A DNA stretch of 64,000 bases from Chloroflexota bacterium (GTDB lineage: Bacteria; Chloroflexota; Anaerolineae; Aggregatilineales; Phototrophicaceae), in NCBI GenBank assembly GCA_026708115.1, contig JAPOVL010000013.1, positions 310,001 through 374,000 of the forward strand, given 5' to 3'. Positions 17,535 through 27,000 of this stretch are shown here, one piece after another (position 1 is the stretch's first letter; every line of letters begins with the position of its first letter). The translations under genes and the position numbers were made by a program. The notes under the pieces are model-generated. The model had not been told where the DNA came from. It saw nothing but the letters and a program-made list of their open reading frames with translations, and did no database searches.

Positions 17535-18029
17535 TTATTCGCGGCTGCTGAGGAAGAGCGTGAAATCGACATCGCCGGGCGAATGGCCGAAGCCGGTGAG
17601 CAGAGCGGCGCATTCGGCGCGGTGCTGCGTGCCGTGGTTGACCACATGCACCAAACACTGCCACAAGACCCAGCGATACTCCGTGTCGCCTCGCTGGCTG
17701 ATCACCGGTCCATAGAGGTCTTCGTCGCTCAGCGCATTCAGAAAGGTCCAGAGCGCTTCGTTTTCTGCGTCCCAGCGCTGGCGCAGCGCGGCGATATTAT
17801 TGAATTCCTCGGCGCTTAATATGCCGCGATCACCGGACTCGTCGTTCAGGAACTTGCGCCAGCCGAATTCGGCATCGAGCACATGGACCAGCGCGCCGCG
17901 CAAGCTGCCCCAGCCGAGTTCGTTCGGCGTCGTCAATTGTTCCGCTGTCAGCTTCTCGGCCGCCGCCAGAATGCGCTTGTTGGCCCAATCGTTGTATTGG
18001 TAAAGCAGTTTGATATCATCGGTCTTCAT
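17535..18029 (-). CDS. DinB-family putative metal-dependent protein
   Basis: The 164-residue single DinB domain has likely metal ligands His49 (ALVHVLDAE) and His132/His136 (NHGTQHRAE). It is closely similar to both halves of the downstream fusion (shared YNDWANERIL-, ELGWGSLRGAL- and LLTGFGHSPGDVDF-type blocks). The set is thus a local triplication. The start has AGGAG at good spacing. The stop is TAA, 19 bases before the ATG of the fusion gene, and one transcript probably covers both. Confidence 0.88.
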   Translation of the reverse strand: MKTDDIKLLYQYNDWANKRILAAAEKLTAEQLTTPNELGWGSLRGALVHVLDAEFGWRKFLNDESGDRGILSAEEFNNIAALRQRWDAENEALWTFLNALSDEDLYGPVISQRGDTEYRWVLWQCLVHVVNHGTQHRAECAALLTGFGHSPGDVDFTLFLSSRE

Positions 18030-18040
18030 GCTGACTCCTG

Positions 18041-18135
18041 TTTCTATAAACCGCGTCGCTCATGCGACGCGGCGGCTCACAATTTTGCCTGAGCTCGGCA
18101 TTCCTGTAGTCTTCTCGCTGCCGCCGAGCGGCTGT
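18041..18135 (+). repeat. Dispersed structured repeat, copy A
   Basis: This is a 95-base member of the intergenic repeat family. It has TAAACC, then a perfect 5' hairpin (CCGCGTCGC-TCAT-GCGACGCGG), a diverged core, CATTCCTGT, and the 3' hairpin GCCGC-CGA-GCGGC. It lies between the divergent DinB and methyltransferase genes, just upstream of the methyltransferase promoter. Confidence 0.85.
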
Positions 18136-18167
18136 CATCTGTCGGCGTCTAATTGAGTGGGCTTCAA

Positions 18168-18176
18168 TGTTATAAT
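18168..18176 (+). promoter_or_regulatory. Extended -10 promoter of the methyltransferase gene
   Basis: TGTTATAAT, a perfect TGN-TATAAT, lies 46 bases before the methyltransferase start and 33 bases after repeat copy A. Confidence 0.55.
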
Positions 18177-18221
18177 CGTATTGCTTGCGCTCGTGATCCA
18201 TTCTAGCGAGGGTTCCATGCC

Positions 18222-19055
18222 ATGACGACCGTGAATTATGACCGGGCGGTAGCCTATTATGATGAAACGCGCGCCTTTCGATCCGGCGTCGCCGAGCAGT
18301 ACCGGCAGGCGATTCTGCCCTTTCTCGACGGTCATGACAATCCGCGCATCCTCGAACTGGCGATTGGAACCGGCTTGATCGGGGCCTCTTTCTTCGCGGC
18401 GGGCGACAGCTATGTCGGCGTCGATATCTCGCGTGGGATGATGGGGCGGATCGCGTCTAAACTGGACAATGGCAACGCGCCGGATTTGGCGCAGGCCGAT
18501 ATCGCTCGGCGCCTGCCCTTTACCGATGACAGCTTTGATCTCGTGCATGCGCTGCGCGTTTTTCACCTCCTGGACGATTGGCAGCGCTGCATTCAAGAGG
18601 TGAGGCGCGTATTGAAGCCGGGCCGGCGCCTGCTGATCGTCCGCAATGCCCCGCTAGAGAGCGAAGCGCAGCCGCCCTGGGCTGTCGTGCACGGCAAATG
18701 GGACGAAATCCTGGCAGAGCTGGGCGTCGGAGTGGAGGGCATCCGTCACGGGATATTCCGAACGGACGACATAATGATGGAATACCTGCGCTCGACCGGC
18801 GCAAAGACGCGGTCAGTTGATCTCTTGCCCTACACAGAAAGAGCGGTTTCCCCCCGCATGATGGTCGAGCGCCGCCGGCAAAAGATGTTCAGCAGCGATT
18901 GGCATCTGCCAGCCGACTTGCACGCGCGCGCGGTCCAGCAACTGAATCGTTGGCTGGAGACAGACTGCGCACAGCCCGACGAGCTGCGCGCCCAGAGCAT
19001 GGTTTTCCGGGCAATCGTCGCGCGTTGGGCGGAACAGGACCAAGTGCGTGGGTAA
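18222..19055 (+). CDS. Class I SAM-dependent methyltransferase
   Basis: The 277-residue protein has the seven-strand methyltransferase core of the UbiE/Methyltransf_11 kind. Motif I is ILELAIGTGLIGASFFAAGD near residue 46, the acidic end of strand 2 is VGVDISRGMMGRI, and motifs II/III are DDSFDLVHALRVFHLL...EVRRVLKPGRRLLIVRN. The substrate cannot be deduced. The start has GAGGG upstream. It is followed after 48 bases by the Ca2+/Na+ exchanger gene, which has its own ribosome-binding site. Confidence 0.85.
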   Translation: MTTVNYDRAVAYYDETRAFRSGVAEQYRQAILPFLDGHDNPRILELAIGTGLIGASFFAAGDSYVGVDISRGMMGRIASKLDNGNAPDLAQADIARRLPFTDDSFDLVHALRVFHLLDDWQRCIQEVRRVLKPGRRLLIVRNAPLESEAQPPWAVVHGKWDEILAELGVGVEGIRHGIFRTDDIMMEYLRSTGAKTRSVDLLPYTERAVSPRMMVERRRQKMFSSDWHLPADLHARAVQQLNRWLETDCAQPDELRAQSMVFRAIVARWAEQDQVRG

Positions 19056-19103
19056 AACAAGCCTTGCCCGGTCATTTCCCGGACCTGGGAATCGGAGACG
19101 AAC

Positions 19104-20180
19104 TTGATCGAGATACTGGCGAGCCTGGCAGCCATCTTGGTATCGGTCTACCTGCTGTCGGTGATCACCGAGGGCTTTTTCATCGTCAGCCTGGATCAAA
19201 TCTCGCGGCGCTTGAGCCTATCCGACGAAGTTGCGGGCGCGTCCTTGATGGCGATGGGCTCGTCGGCGCCGGAACTGGCGATTGCCTTGATAGCGCTGTT
19301 TAGCGGCGGCGGCGCCCATAGCGATGTCGGCATCGGCACGATTGTCGGCTCCGCTGTCTTCAACATCCTGGTGATCACGGGTGTATCCGCGGTGGTGGCG
19401 GGCGGCTTGCGCATTCATCCCTTTGCCGTTCGGCGCGACACGCTCTATTACCTGCTGTCCATCGGCTATCTGGCCTTCATCTTTGTGGACGGCGAAGTGC
19501 TGCTCTGGGAAGCGATTCTGGGTTTGGCAGCTTACGTCGCCTATGTGCTGCTGCTGGTCTTTTACAAAGATCCCTCCAAGGCGGATTCGCCCGCGGCCAG
19601 TGTCGACCGCGCGGTCGTGCCGGAAGGCGCGAGCGGTCACGGCGCCATGCATCATATCGAGTCCGCTATAACCAGGCTGCTTCGCTTGCTCACCGGCCCG
19701 CCAGCAAAGAACTACGTCTGGACATTTATAGTTGCCATCGCCTTGATCATCACCCTCAGTTATATCCTGGTCGAGTCGACCATCGTCTTCGCGGCCGGCA
19801 TCGGGATTCCGCCCGTGATCGTAGCGCTGACTTTGTTGGCGGCGGGTACATCTGCGCCGGATCTGATCTCTTCGATCGATGTCGCGCGCGACGGGCGCGG
19901 CGGCATGGCCGTGGCCAATGCCATCGGTTCCAATATTTTCGACATTTTCATCGGCCTGGGCTTTCCCTGGGTCCTGGCAATCCTGTTCAGCAGCATGGCC
20001 TCGATTCACGTTGGCACCGATGGCTTGTGGATGTCCATCGGCATACTCGTCGCGACCACGCTGGTCTTGTACGTGCTCTTGCAGAGCCAGCGCATGCTCA
20101 GCCGGCGCGAGGGCATCGCTTTGCTAACGCTCTACCTGGCCTATGTCCTCTACACGCTGCTTTCGGGCGTGACAGGTTGA
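19104..20180 (+). CDS. Calcium/sodium antiporter, CaCA family
   Basis: The 358-residue membrane exchanger has the two inverted alpha-repeats of the family: AGASLMAMGSSAPELAIALIAL near residue 44 and LLAAGTSAPDLISSIDVARDG near 245, the latter followed by GSNIFDIFIGLG. About ten TM helices flank a hydrophilic loop near residues 155-180. It would export Ca2+ in exchange for Na+. The start is TTG at 19104, supported by GGAG six bases upstream. The polyferredoxin gene begins 13 bases after the stop, so the two form an operon. Confidence 0.9.
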   Translation: MIEILASLAAILVSVYLLSVITEGFFIVSLDQISRRLSLSDEVAGASLMAMGSSAPELAIALIALFSGGGAHSDVGIGTIVGSAVFNILVITGVSAVVAGGLRIHPFAVRRDTLYYLLSIGYLAFIFVDGEVLLWEAILGLAAYVAYVLLLVFYKDPSKADSPAASVDRAVVPEGASGHGAMHHIESAITRLLRLLTGPPAKNYVWTFIVAIALIITLSYILVESTIVFAAGIGIPPVIVALTLLAAGTSAPDLISSIDVARDGRGGMAVANAIGSNIFDIFIGLGFPWVLAILFSSMASIHVGTDGLWMSIGILVATTLVLYVLLQSQRMLSRREGIALLTLYLAYVLYTLLSGVTG

Positions 20181-20193
20181 TACGGTCCACGCT

Positions 20194-21696
20194 ATGAACG
20201 AGCGCGAAAACGCCATCCACCATCGTCCCGCTCTGGGCATTGACCTGCTGCAGGCGCCCATCGTCGGCCGGCTGCTGCGCGGCCGCTATGGCAGGCTGGC
20301 CATGCAGTCGGTCCTGGCTTTGATGGCGCTTGCGCTAATTGTCGACGGCTTTACCGGACCGCAGACCGCGGCCCGCAACCTGGCGACGGTGGGACCCTGG
20401 GTGCAATTTCGCGGCATTGCCGTGCTGGTCCTGCTGCTGGCGGGCAACCTGTTCTGCATGGGCTGTCCCTTTACGCTGCCGCGCACGCTGGCGAAGCGGC
20501 TCTCCCTGCGCGGACGGCGCTTTCCGGGGCGCTTGCGCAACAAGTGGATCGCGATTATCGGCTTGTTCCTGCTTTTTTCCGTCTACGAATACTTGAACCT
20601 CTGGGCCAGCCCCTGGCTCACGGCCTGGGTGATCGTCGCCTACTTCCTGGCGTCCTTCCTTATGGAGGCGATCTTCACCGAGTCGGCATTTTGCAAATAT
20701 GTCTGCCCGCTCGGCGCATTCAATTTCGTCTATTCGACTGCGTCGCCCACTCAGATCGCCGTCAAGTCGCATGATGTCTGCGCGACCTGCGTCGGCAAAG
20801 AATGCGTCAACGGCAGTTACGCCCCGCAGACGGTGATTCGCCTGGATCAGATCGCTGTCGCGGATGCAGATATCCCGCGCGAAATCGAAGTTGAACACGG
20901 CCCGCGCGGTACGCTCGGGTGCGGCACCGAGCTCTTCGCGCCCCAGATTCGCGGCAATATGGATTGCACCATGTGCCTCGACTGCGTGCGCGCCTGCCCC
21001 CACGACAATGTCAGCCTCTTCACGCGCGCGCCGGGGCGGGAATTGAGCCGGGCCGACAGTTGGTCCCGGCGTTGGGACCTGTCCTTGCTCGTCATCGCGC
21101 TGGCCTTCATGGGCATATCCAACGCCTTTGGCATGGTCCCCCCCTATTACGACTTGCAGCGCTGGCTGGCGCTGAACCTGGGCATCACCAGCGAGTTTGT
21201 AGTACTGCTTGTGATCTTTGGCCTCAGCAATTTGCTTTTGCCGGTTGCGGCAGCCTCAGGCGCGGCCCTCGTCGGCATGCGTCTCACCCGCACCGAGAAA
21301 AGGGACTCCCTCCGCGACACGGTGGCGGCGTTTGCGCCCGCCTTTGTGCCGGTCGGCTTTGGCATCTGGTTCGCCCATTACAGTTTTCATCTGCTGACGG
21401 GACCCGGTCTGATCGTGCCCGTCATTCAGGAATTCCTGGGCGCCTTGGGCGATTGGCAGACCTGGAGCTTCAGCCTGGATCTTGCCCTTATCGGCATCAT
21501 TCAGTTCCTGGCGCTGATCGGCGGCTTTCTCTGCAGCCTGCGCCTGGCACAGAAGACCGCCCTGCGCCTCTACCGCCGCAGAGCCTTGCCGGGCCTCTTG
21601 CCCTGGGCCCTGGTATTCCTGCTGATGATGCTGGCCGCCTGGCAGATCTTCGCGCTGCCGATGGAGATGCGCGGGACGCTAGCCCTATTTGGATGA
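20194..21696 (+). CDS. Polytopic 4Fe-4S polyferredoxin, NapH/NosR/CcoG-related
   Basis: The 500-residue membrane protein has about 10 TM helices and several cysteine motifs: NLFCMGCPF in an N-terminal helix, CKYVCPLGAFNF near residue 170, CATCVGKEC, and a ferredoxin motif CTMCLDCVRACPHDN near 255. Proteins of this kind pass electrons across or along the membrane to periplasmic reductases or metal centres. The C-terminal 200 residues are five more TM helices. The partner is unclear: the adjacent gene is a calcium exchanger and no reductase is near. The gene overlaps the convergent PhyH gene by 12 bases. Confidence 0.8.
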   Translation: MNERENAIHHRPALGIDLLQAPIVGRLLRGRYGRLAMQSVLALMALALIVDGFTGPQTAARNLATVGPWVQFRGIAVLVLLLAGNLFCMGCPFTLPRTLAKRLSLRGRRFPGRLRNKWIAIIGLFLLFSVYEYLNLWASPWLTAWVIVAYFLASFLMEAIFTESAFCKYVCPLGAFNFVYSTASPTQIAVKSHDVCATCVGKECVNGSYAPQTVIRLDQIAVADADIPREIEVEHGPRGTLGCGTELFAPQIRGNMDCTMCLDCVRACPHDNVSLFTRAPGRELSRADSWSRRWDLSLLVIALAFMGISNAFGMVPPYYDLQRWLALNLGITSEFVVLLVIFGLSNLLLPVAAASGAALVGMRLTRTEKRDSLRDTVAAFAPAFVPVGFGIWFAHYSFHLLTGPGLIVPVIQEFLGALGDWQTWSFSLDLALIGIIQFLALIGGFLCSLRLAQKTALRLYRRRALPGLLPWALVFLLMMLAAWQIFALPMEMRGTLALFG

Positions 21697-22455
21697 ACCC
21701 GCGGGCTCTAAACGGACGCCATGTTCCAGTAAAGGTTCAGCCCGCCCCCACAATTCACTGCCATCGCGATTCATGATCGGCTCGGCGGAGTACTGCGCCA
21801 GATAACAGCGGCGATACTTGTCTGTCATATTGGGTCCGCTGCGGTGAAAGGTGCGGCTGCTGAAGACGACGATGCTGCCGGCCGGCACGACCGCCGGATC
21901 ACCGGGATCATCGCCCTTGTAGCCGACCTTGTCGTTTGTGCGGTCTTCGACACTGTGGTCGATGATCTCGTCAGTCGAATTGCGCCCGTCGCGCGAGTAT
22001 GGCAGTACAAAAACGGTGCCGTTTTCGATTGACATGTCGTCCAGCGCGCACCAGCACGACAGATAGGCCCGGTGGTAATGCCCCACATAGCCCGAATCTT
22101 GATGCCAGGCGAATTTGGAATCGGTATCCGCCGCTTTGACCACGTATTGTTCATGGAATAAGTAAGCGGTATCGCCCAGCGTAGCGCGGCAGATCTCCGC
22201 CATCAACTCGCTGAAGAGGAATTCGGTCATGATGGGGCTATCTACGCTGCGGTTGGAAACGAAGTAGCGTTTCTTGTAATGATTGATGCCCTGCGTCGAC
22301 AGGCCCTTGGCTTCCATTTCTTTCTCATGAATGTCGACATAACGCATGCATTCGCTGCGCAGCGCTTCCAGAACATCGTCGGGAATCACTGCTTCCAGCA
22401 CGAAGTAACCGTCCCGGTGATACTGCTCAACTTGCTCAGGGCTGACAACCGGCAT
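21685..22455 (-). CDS. Phytanoyl-CoA dioxygenase (PhyH) family oxygenase
   Basis: The 256-residue Fe(II)/2-oxoglutarate-dependent oxygenase has the iron triad in WHQDSGYVGH (His and Asp near residue 117-119) and the distal His in SSRTFHRSGPN near 205. The 2-oxoglutarate-binding arginine is probably in DKYRRCYLAQY. The N-terminus YHRDGYFVLEAVIP is the family opening. Bacterial members hydroxylate diverse small molecules, so the substrate is unknown. The start is preceded by GGGAG. It is divergent from the sulfatase gene, with repeat copy H between them. Confidence 0.88.
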   Translation of the reverse strand: MPVVSPEQVEQYHRDGYFVLEAVIPDDVLEALRSECMRYVDIHEKEMEAKGLSTQGINHYKKRYFVSNRSVDSPIMTEFLFSELMAEICRATLGDTAYLFHEQYVVKAADTDSKFAWHQDSGYVGHYHRAYLSCWCALDDMSIENGTVFVLPYSRDGRNSTDEIIDHSVEDRTNDKVGYKGDDPGDPAVVPAGSIVVFSSRTFHRSGPNMTDKYRRCYLAQYSAEPIMNRDGSELWGRAEPLLEHGVRLEPAGSSK

Positions 22456-22616
22456 CGTTCCGCTCTCCCATCCCTCTTTACTGGCTCCATTGTAGGCTGC
22501 CGCGTCACCCTGTCAACCGCGCCCTGTTCGCGCCTCAGGTCGATTGCATCTCGAAACCCACTGTCGGGGTTATACAGAGGCTGGCAATGGGCTACACTTC
22601 TGTCGGTTCTTCCAAG

Positions 22617-22700
22617 TTTCTTTACGTAAACTGCGGCGCTCACGCGTCAAGCAGTCACACTATTCTGTGTCAGCGCGACATTCCTGGGACCATTCGCCGG
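22617..22700 (+). repeat. Dispersed structured repeat, degenerate copy H
   Basis: It keeps the family core in order: GTAAACTGCGGCGCTCAC, then CTATTCTGTGT, CAGCGCGACATTCCTG and CATTCGCC. The 5' hairpin is weak and the 3' GC hairpin is lost. This is an old or truncated copy, 31 bases upstream of the sulfatase start. Confidence 0.65.
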
Positions 22701-22731
22701 TTACGCGCTGATCGGTTCATGGAGATCGAAG

Positions 22732-24123
22732 ATGATTGAGCGACCCAATATCGTATTATTCCTGACCGACGACCACGGCGCCTGGGCCAGCGGCTGCTAC
22801 GGCAATCCCGAAGTGCATACACCCGCCATCGACGCGCTGGCGGCGGCGGGTACGCGCTTTGCGCGGGCCTATACCCCGACCCCCGTCTGTTCCCCCGCCC
22901 GCGCTTGCCTCTTGACCGGCAAGACCGCCTCGCAGGTAGGCATACATGACTGGCTGGAAGAGGCGATAGCCGAGATCGGGGAGCGGGACTGGCTGGGCGG
23001 GACACAGACGCTCTTCGAATACCTGAGCGACGCCGGCTATCACACCGGTTTGAGCGGCAAATGGCACCTGGGTCAATCGCATTTGACGCCCCAGGGCGCG
23101 GACTATTATTTCGGGCTGCCCGGCTGGCAAGGCGCCCACAACGGCGCCTATACCTACGTGCGCAATGGCGACCTGGTCGAGCTCACCGGCAACAAGTCGC
23201 GCTTCATTACCGATCACGCCCTCGCATTCCTGGATACCGTTCCCGATGACAAGCCCTTCTTCCTCAACATCGGCTACATCGCCACGCACTCGCCCTATCG
23301 ACAGCAAACGCACGATCCCCTGCAAACGGCGCGCTATCAAGATTGCGCCTTCGCCGAGATACCGACTTGGGACTCCCATCCCTGGGTCAAGAACGAAGGC
23401 GGCGGCAACGAACTCAGCGAAGGCGACCTGCGCGACCGCTACATCGGCTACTATGCCTCGGTCACCGAGATCGACGACAATATCGCCCGCCTTGTCGCTG
23501 CGCTGAAAGAGCGCGGGCACTGGGAAAACACGCTAATCATCTATACCTCCGATCACGGCTGCGCCATCGGCCACAACGGCTTTTTCGGCAAAGGAAACAG
23601 CACGCGCCCGCTAAACATGTACGAGGTCTCGCTGCGCGTGCCCCTCATCATCTCGGGCGCCGGCGTCTCGGCGGGGGTATTGCATAACTATGTCGACCAC
23701 TATGATACATTCACTACCATCTGCGAGCTTGCCGGTGTCACGGCGCCGCAATCCGATGTCAATACCGGCGCATCCTATGCCCCGCTCCTGCGAGGAGAAA
23801 CGATCAACTGGGACGATACGCGCTTCGGCGAATATGGCGATCTGCGCATGATCCGCGACCAGCGCTGGAAGCTGGTCTATCGCTATCCGGCCGGCCCGCA
23901 TGATCTCTTTGATCTGGAAGCCGTCCCGCAGGAACGGCGCAATCTCTACCATGCCTGCCCAGAGATCGCCGCGGAGTTAAAGCGGCGAATGGACGCCTTT
24001 TATGCCGAGCGCGAAGTTGCCGAGCTTTCCGGCTTGCGGGTTAAGGAGCAGCTGGCGCATAACGGGCACAGCGAAGCCTGGCGCGACGGCAGGCGAGAAG
24101 CCAGGGGCCTGCAAGTCTACTAG
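22732..24123 (+). CDS. Sulfatase, Cys-type, arylsulfatase family
   Basis: The 463-residue type I sulfatase hydrolyses sulfate esters. The N-terminus has the metal site LFLTDDHG (Asp13, Asp14). The modification site is CSPAR with Cys53, which must be converted to formylglycine; the second metal motif is YTSDHGCAIGHNGFFGKG near residue 276. There is no signal peptide, so the enzyme appears cytoplasmic. The matching radical SAM maturase-like gene is at 37104. GGAG precedes the start. The neighbouring PhyH gene and secreted proteins suggest use of environmental sulfated compounds, but the substrate is not determined. Confidence 0.93.
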   Translation: MIERPNIVLFLTDDHGAWASGCYGNPEVHTPAIDALAAAGTRFARAYTPTPVCSPARACLLTGKTASQVGIHDWLEEAIAEIGERDWLGGTQTLFEYLSDAGYHTGLSGKWHLGQSHLTPQGADYYFGLPGWQGAHNGAYTYVRNGDLVELTGNKSRFITDHALAFLDTVPDDKPFFLNIGYIATHSPYRQQTHDPLQTARYQDCAFAEIPTWDSHPWVKNEGGGNELSEGDLRDRYIGYYASVTEIDDNIARLVAALKERGHWENTLIIYTSDHGCAIGHNGFFGKGNSTRPLNMYEVSLRVPLIISGAGVSAGVLHNYVDHYDTFTTICELAGVTAPQSDVNTGASYAPLLRGETINWDDTRFGEYGDLRMIRDQRWKLVYRYPAGPHDLFDLEAVPQERRNLYHACPEIAAELKRRMDAFYAEREVAELSGLRVKEQLAHNGHSEAWRDGRREARGLQVY

Positions 24124-24174
24124 ACGATGCGAAGCCAATCCGGGCGCGCGAGCCTCGCTTAACCGCTGCCCCTG

Positions 24175-24269
24175 TTTTAATAAACCGCGTTGCACATGCA
24201 ACGAGAAGGCTTGTTATTTTGTGTGAGCGCGACATTCCTGTGGACGATTCGCTGCCGCCGAGCGGCTGT
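24175..24269 (+). repeat. Dispersed structured repeat, copy B (near-consensus)
   Basis: This is the best consensus-like copy: AATAAACC, the hairpin CGTTGC-ACAT-GCAACG, GGCTTGTTATTTTGTGTGAG, CGCGACATTCCTGTGG, ATTCGCT, and the hairpin GCCGC-CGA-GCGGC. It lies between the convergent sulfatase and Ig/PPC genes. Confidence 0.88.
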
Positions 24270-24281
24270 GTTTCCCGGATC

Positions 24282-26816
24282 TCAACGCCGCTCCAGCGAG
24301 ACCGCCAGCGAGATCCTGTCGTCGAAGCCGAATTTCTCCAGGGTGACGACCACCTGGCCGCTCATGGGCGTGATGAACGCCAAAGGTAGCCGATCCGGTA
24401 CGCCCATGGTGCTGTAGGACATCACTTCCATGCCGTCGACCGTGGCCGTGACAAAGAGATCTTCGACCGCCCCCGACAGCACCTCCAGGTTGAGGATCAG
24501 CAATTCGTCTTCTTCAGCGTGGAAGACGACCAGATCGCGAATGGCCTTGTCGCTGAGTGTGACGATGATTTCGCCAGCTTCGAGCGCGCGCGCGGGATTG
24601 CGGCTTATTGTAATGCTACCGCTGCCGGTGGCAAGCTCGTCAAATGCCGATACCGCCAGGATAAAGGTATCATCGCGATCAAAGATCAAATTGCTGATTT
24701 CGGCGTCAAAGCCGGGACCGCTGTCGTCATCGAAGGCCACTTCGAAGCCATCGGACGAGAGCACCTGCAATGTGCTGTCCAGGCTGCCCATGCTCTCGAC
24801 GGCGAGCGTGAGGCTATCGCCTGTTTGCACCGGCAGTTCGTAGTATACCGCAGGGCTCGCGGCGCTGAGCGAAAATGAGGCGGTATCGCCGTCGTCGATT
24901 CTGGCGACGCCTACCGGATCAATGCTCACAACAAAGTCGCCTTCAATGCCCGCTGTATCTGCGAGGGGGGGAGACGGGAAGATTTCCAACACATAGCTGC
25001 CGCTGTAGGGCAATGGCAGCGGACCGATGACCGCCGCCTTGCGCCCGCGGCTGTCGTCATTAAAGGCGATCTCGTTGTCGTCGTGATCGAACAAGGCAGC
25101 CGCGGGGTCAAAATCGTCGGATCGCACCGTGATTCTCATGTACTGGCCACCTTCGCCATCAAACCTGATCTCGGCGCGGCCGTCGGCCAGGCTGCCTTCA
25201 ATCACGTCTCCCGCTCCCATCGACACGATGGTTGTCGGGGCCGCGGGTTCTTCCGTGGTTGCGCTTAAAACGACCGTCGGCTGATTGCCGGTTTCGCGCA
25301 TAGCAGTGATCAGATAATCGCCCGGGGCGTCCCCGGCGCCCGTCACCAGCTCCAGCCGAATCATACCCGCTGCGTCCGCTGTCTTGCTGCTCACGTAGAC
25401 GGACTCGCCGGCGAAGGTCACATCAAAGTTTACCTGCTCGCCCGGCATCAAATTGCTTACCAAAATGACATGGCTCGACCCTATGACAGCGGATTGCGGG
25501 TCAATCGTGGCGATGGCGTCGCGCCCTCTTTCGTCTGTGTCGAAGCTAATCTCGAGTGTGGCGCTTGCCAATAAGACATCACCGGCATCATCGCGGATTT
25601 CGACCGTGTAAAGGCCGATGTCATCGTCAGGCGTGCTGCTGACTCTCAAGTTGAACGCGCCAGCCGCATTGGCAGTGCGCGCGGTCGAGTATTCCTCGTC
25701 GCCATCCGGATCGAGGATAATCAGGGTGTAGTCGTCTTCTGGTTGCAATCCGCTGACCTCAATCAGATGCTCCGAACCGATGGCTGCGCTCGGTGGCGTG
25801 ACAGAGACGACGGCGGCTAAGGCCAATTCAGCATCCGCGACCTCGCCAATCGTCAACATGGCGGTCGCGACATGGTCGCCCTCCGCGAAGACTTCAATGT
25901 CGTAGCGGCCTTCTTCCATGTCGTCGGGACCCGTAAAGGTCAAGTTGACCTCACCGTCCCTCGAGGCGCGCGCCATCAAGCTGTCAATCAACACGCCGTC
26001 GGCCGATTTGACCTGGGCGCTAACGCTATCAAATGCCGAGAGACCGCTGACGCCAATTTCAGCCGAGTTCCCCGCTTCAATAAGGGCTGGCGTAACGATG
26101 ACAACAACTTCCCGCTCAGGTGCCGCGTCGACGGTGAATTCGCCTTCGGCAACCGTTTCGCCTTCCGCGTCGTAAATGGCGATCGCTTGATGACCGGGCG
26201 TATCGCCTTCTTCCGCGAAGACTTCAATCTTGATGATGCCATCCTTGTCGCTGACGCGCGCGCGGCGATAGGCAACCTGCTGCGATTCGGTGGCGGTAAT
26301 CTCTATCGTATAGCGCCTTTGAGCGTCGAGTTCGGCGATCTTGATCTCGTGCAACGTGCCAATGGGTCCGGAGGACGGCGTCACGGTGACATCGCCCGGC
26401 AATTCTCTGACGGCTTCTTTCGCCGTCAGTTCAAAGTCCGCGCTGGCGAGCGCCTCGCCGTCTTGCACCACTTGAACAGTGTAACTGCCGGGAAGATCTC
26501 CTTCGGTACTGCCGACCGGGAAAGTAATGACGCCTTGATCATCGCTTGTTTCCTCGCTGCTGAAAACGACCTCGCCATCAAAGAGAAACTCGATCGAGTA
26601 AGCGGCGTTCGGCTGCAATCCTTCGATCAGAATCATGAGCAAAGCGCTTTCGACCGGTCCCGAATCTGGCGTGACTGTCACGGTCGGCGCATCCTGAGCC
26701 GGCGCGCTTAGGGCCAAGGCAGCGAAAAGCAGAGACACGATAATGAGTCGCAGACCTGAATCCGGCAGATGCTGCGGGGTCAGACGCGTTTCAAACAGCG
26801 AGATGGAAGATGGCAT
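24282..26816 (-). CDS. Large secreted protein with Ig-like and PPC-like repeats
   Basis: The 844-residue exported protein has a hydrophobic signal ending in LALSAPAQ near residue 40. About five Ig-like modules of 95-100 residues follow. Each opens with a form of VTPxSGPIGxxxxIxVxGLxP (for example VTVTPSSGPIGTLHEI, IATIDPQSAVIGSSHVILV). Residues about 540-780 hold two modules like bacterial pre-peptidase C-terminal (PPC) domains, with DxxLxVLxxDGxEVAFxDDSG motifs that may bind calcium. No catalytic domain is present, so it is probably an adhesive or surface structural protein. The ATG at 26816 is chosen for AAGGGA upstream. A TATAAT lies at 26891-26896 on the minus strand. Confidence 0.75.
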   Translation of the reverse strand: MPSSISLFETRLTPQHLPDSGLRLIIVSLLFAALALSAPAQDAPTVTVTPDSGPVESALLMILIEGLQPNAAYSIEFLFDGEVVFSSEETSDDQGVITFPVGSTEGDLPGSYTVQVVQDGEALASADFELTAKEAVRELPGDVTVTPSSGPIGTLHEIKIAELDAQRRYTIEITATESQQVAYRRARVSDKDGIIKIEVFAEEGDTPGHQAIAIYDAEGETVAEGEFTVDAAPEREVVVIVTPALIEAGNSAEIGVSGLSAFDSVSAQVKSADGVLIDSLMARASRDGEVNLTFTGPDDMEEGRYDIEVFAEGDHVATAMLTIGEVADAELALAAVVSVTPPSAAIGSEHLIEVSGLQPEDDYTLIILDPDGDEEYSTARTANAAGAFNLRVSSTPDDDIGLYTVEIRDDAGDVLLASATLEISFDTDERGRDAIATIDPQSAVIGSSHVILVSNLMPGEQVNFDVTFAGESVYVSSKTADAAGMIRLELVTGAGDAPGDYLITAMRETGNQPTVVLSATTEEPAAPTTIVSMGAGDVIEGSLADGRAEIRFDGEGGQYMRITVRSDDFDPAAALFDHDDNEIAFNDDSRGRKAAVIGPLPLPYSGSYVLEIFPSPPLADTAGIEGDFVVSIDPVGVARIDDGDTASFSLSAASPAVYYELPVQTGDSLTLAVESMGSLDSTLQVLSSDGFEVAFDDDSGPGFDAEISNLIFDRDDTFILAVSAFDELATGSGSITISRNPARALEAGEIIVTLSDKAIRDLVVFHAEEDELLILNLEVLSGAVEDLFVTATVDGMEVMSYSTMGVPDRLPLAFITPMSGQVVVTLEKFGFDDRISLAVSLERR

Positions 26817-26988
26817 TTCAAATCCCTTCGCCCGGACCATGCGGACAGCAGACCAAACCGTAGCACCATTTTATTCAGTGGCTATGAACTATTATAGGGT
26901 GAGCGGCTGCCTGAGTTTTGAATCGGGATGACCAAATAACGGACTGGATGAACTCAATGCCTCATTTCGCAATCATATTCCGCAACGG

Positions 26989-26994
26989 TATAAT
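26989..26994 (+). promoter_or_regulatory. -10 element directly before holB (leaderless arrangement)
   Basis: A perfect TATAAT ends six bases before the holB ATG. Transcription would therefore start at or next to the initiation codon. No Shine-Dalgarno sequence is present. Confidence 0.6.
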
Positions 26995-27000
26995 TGGCGC

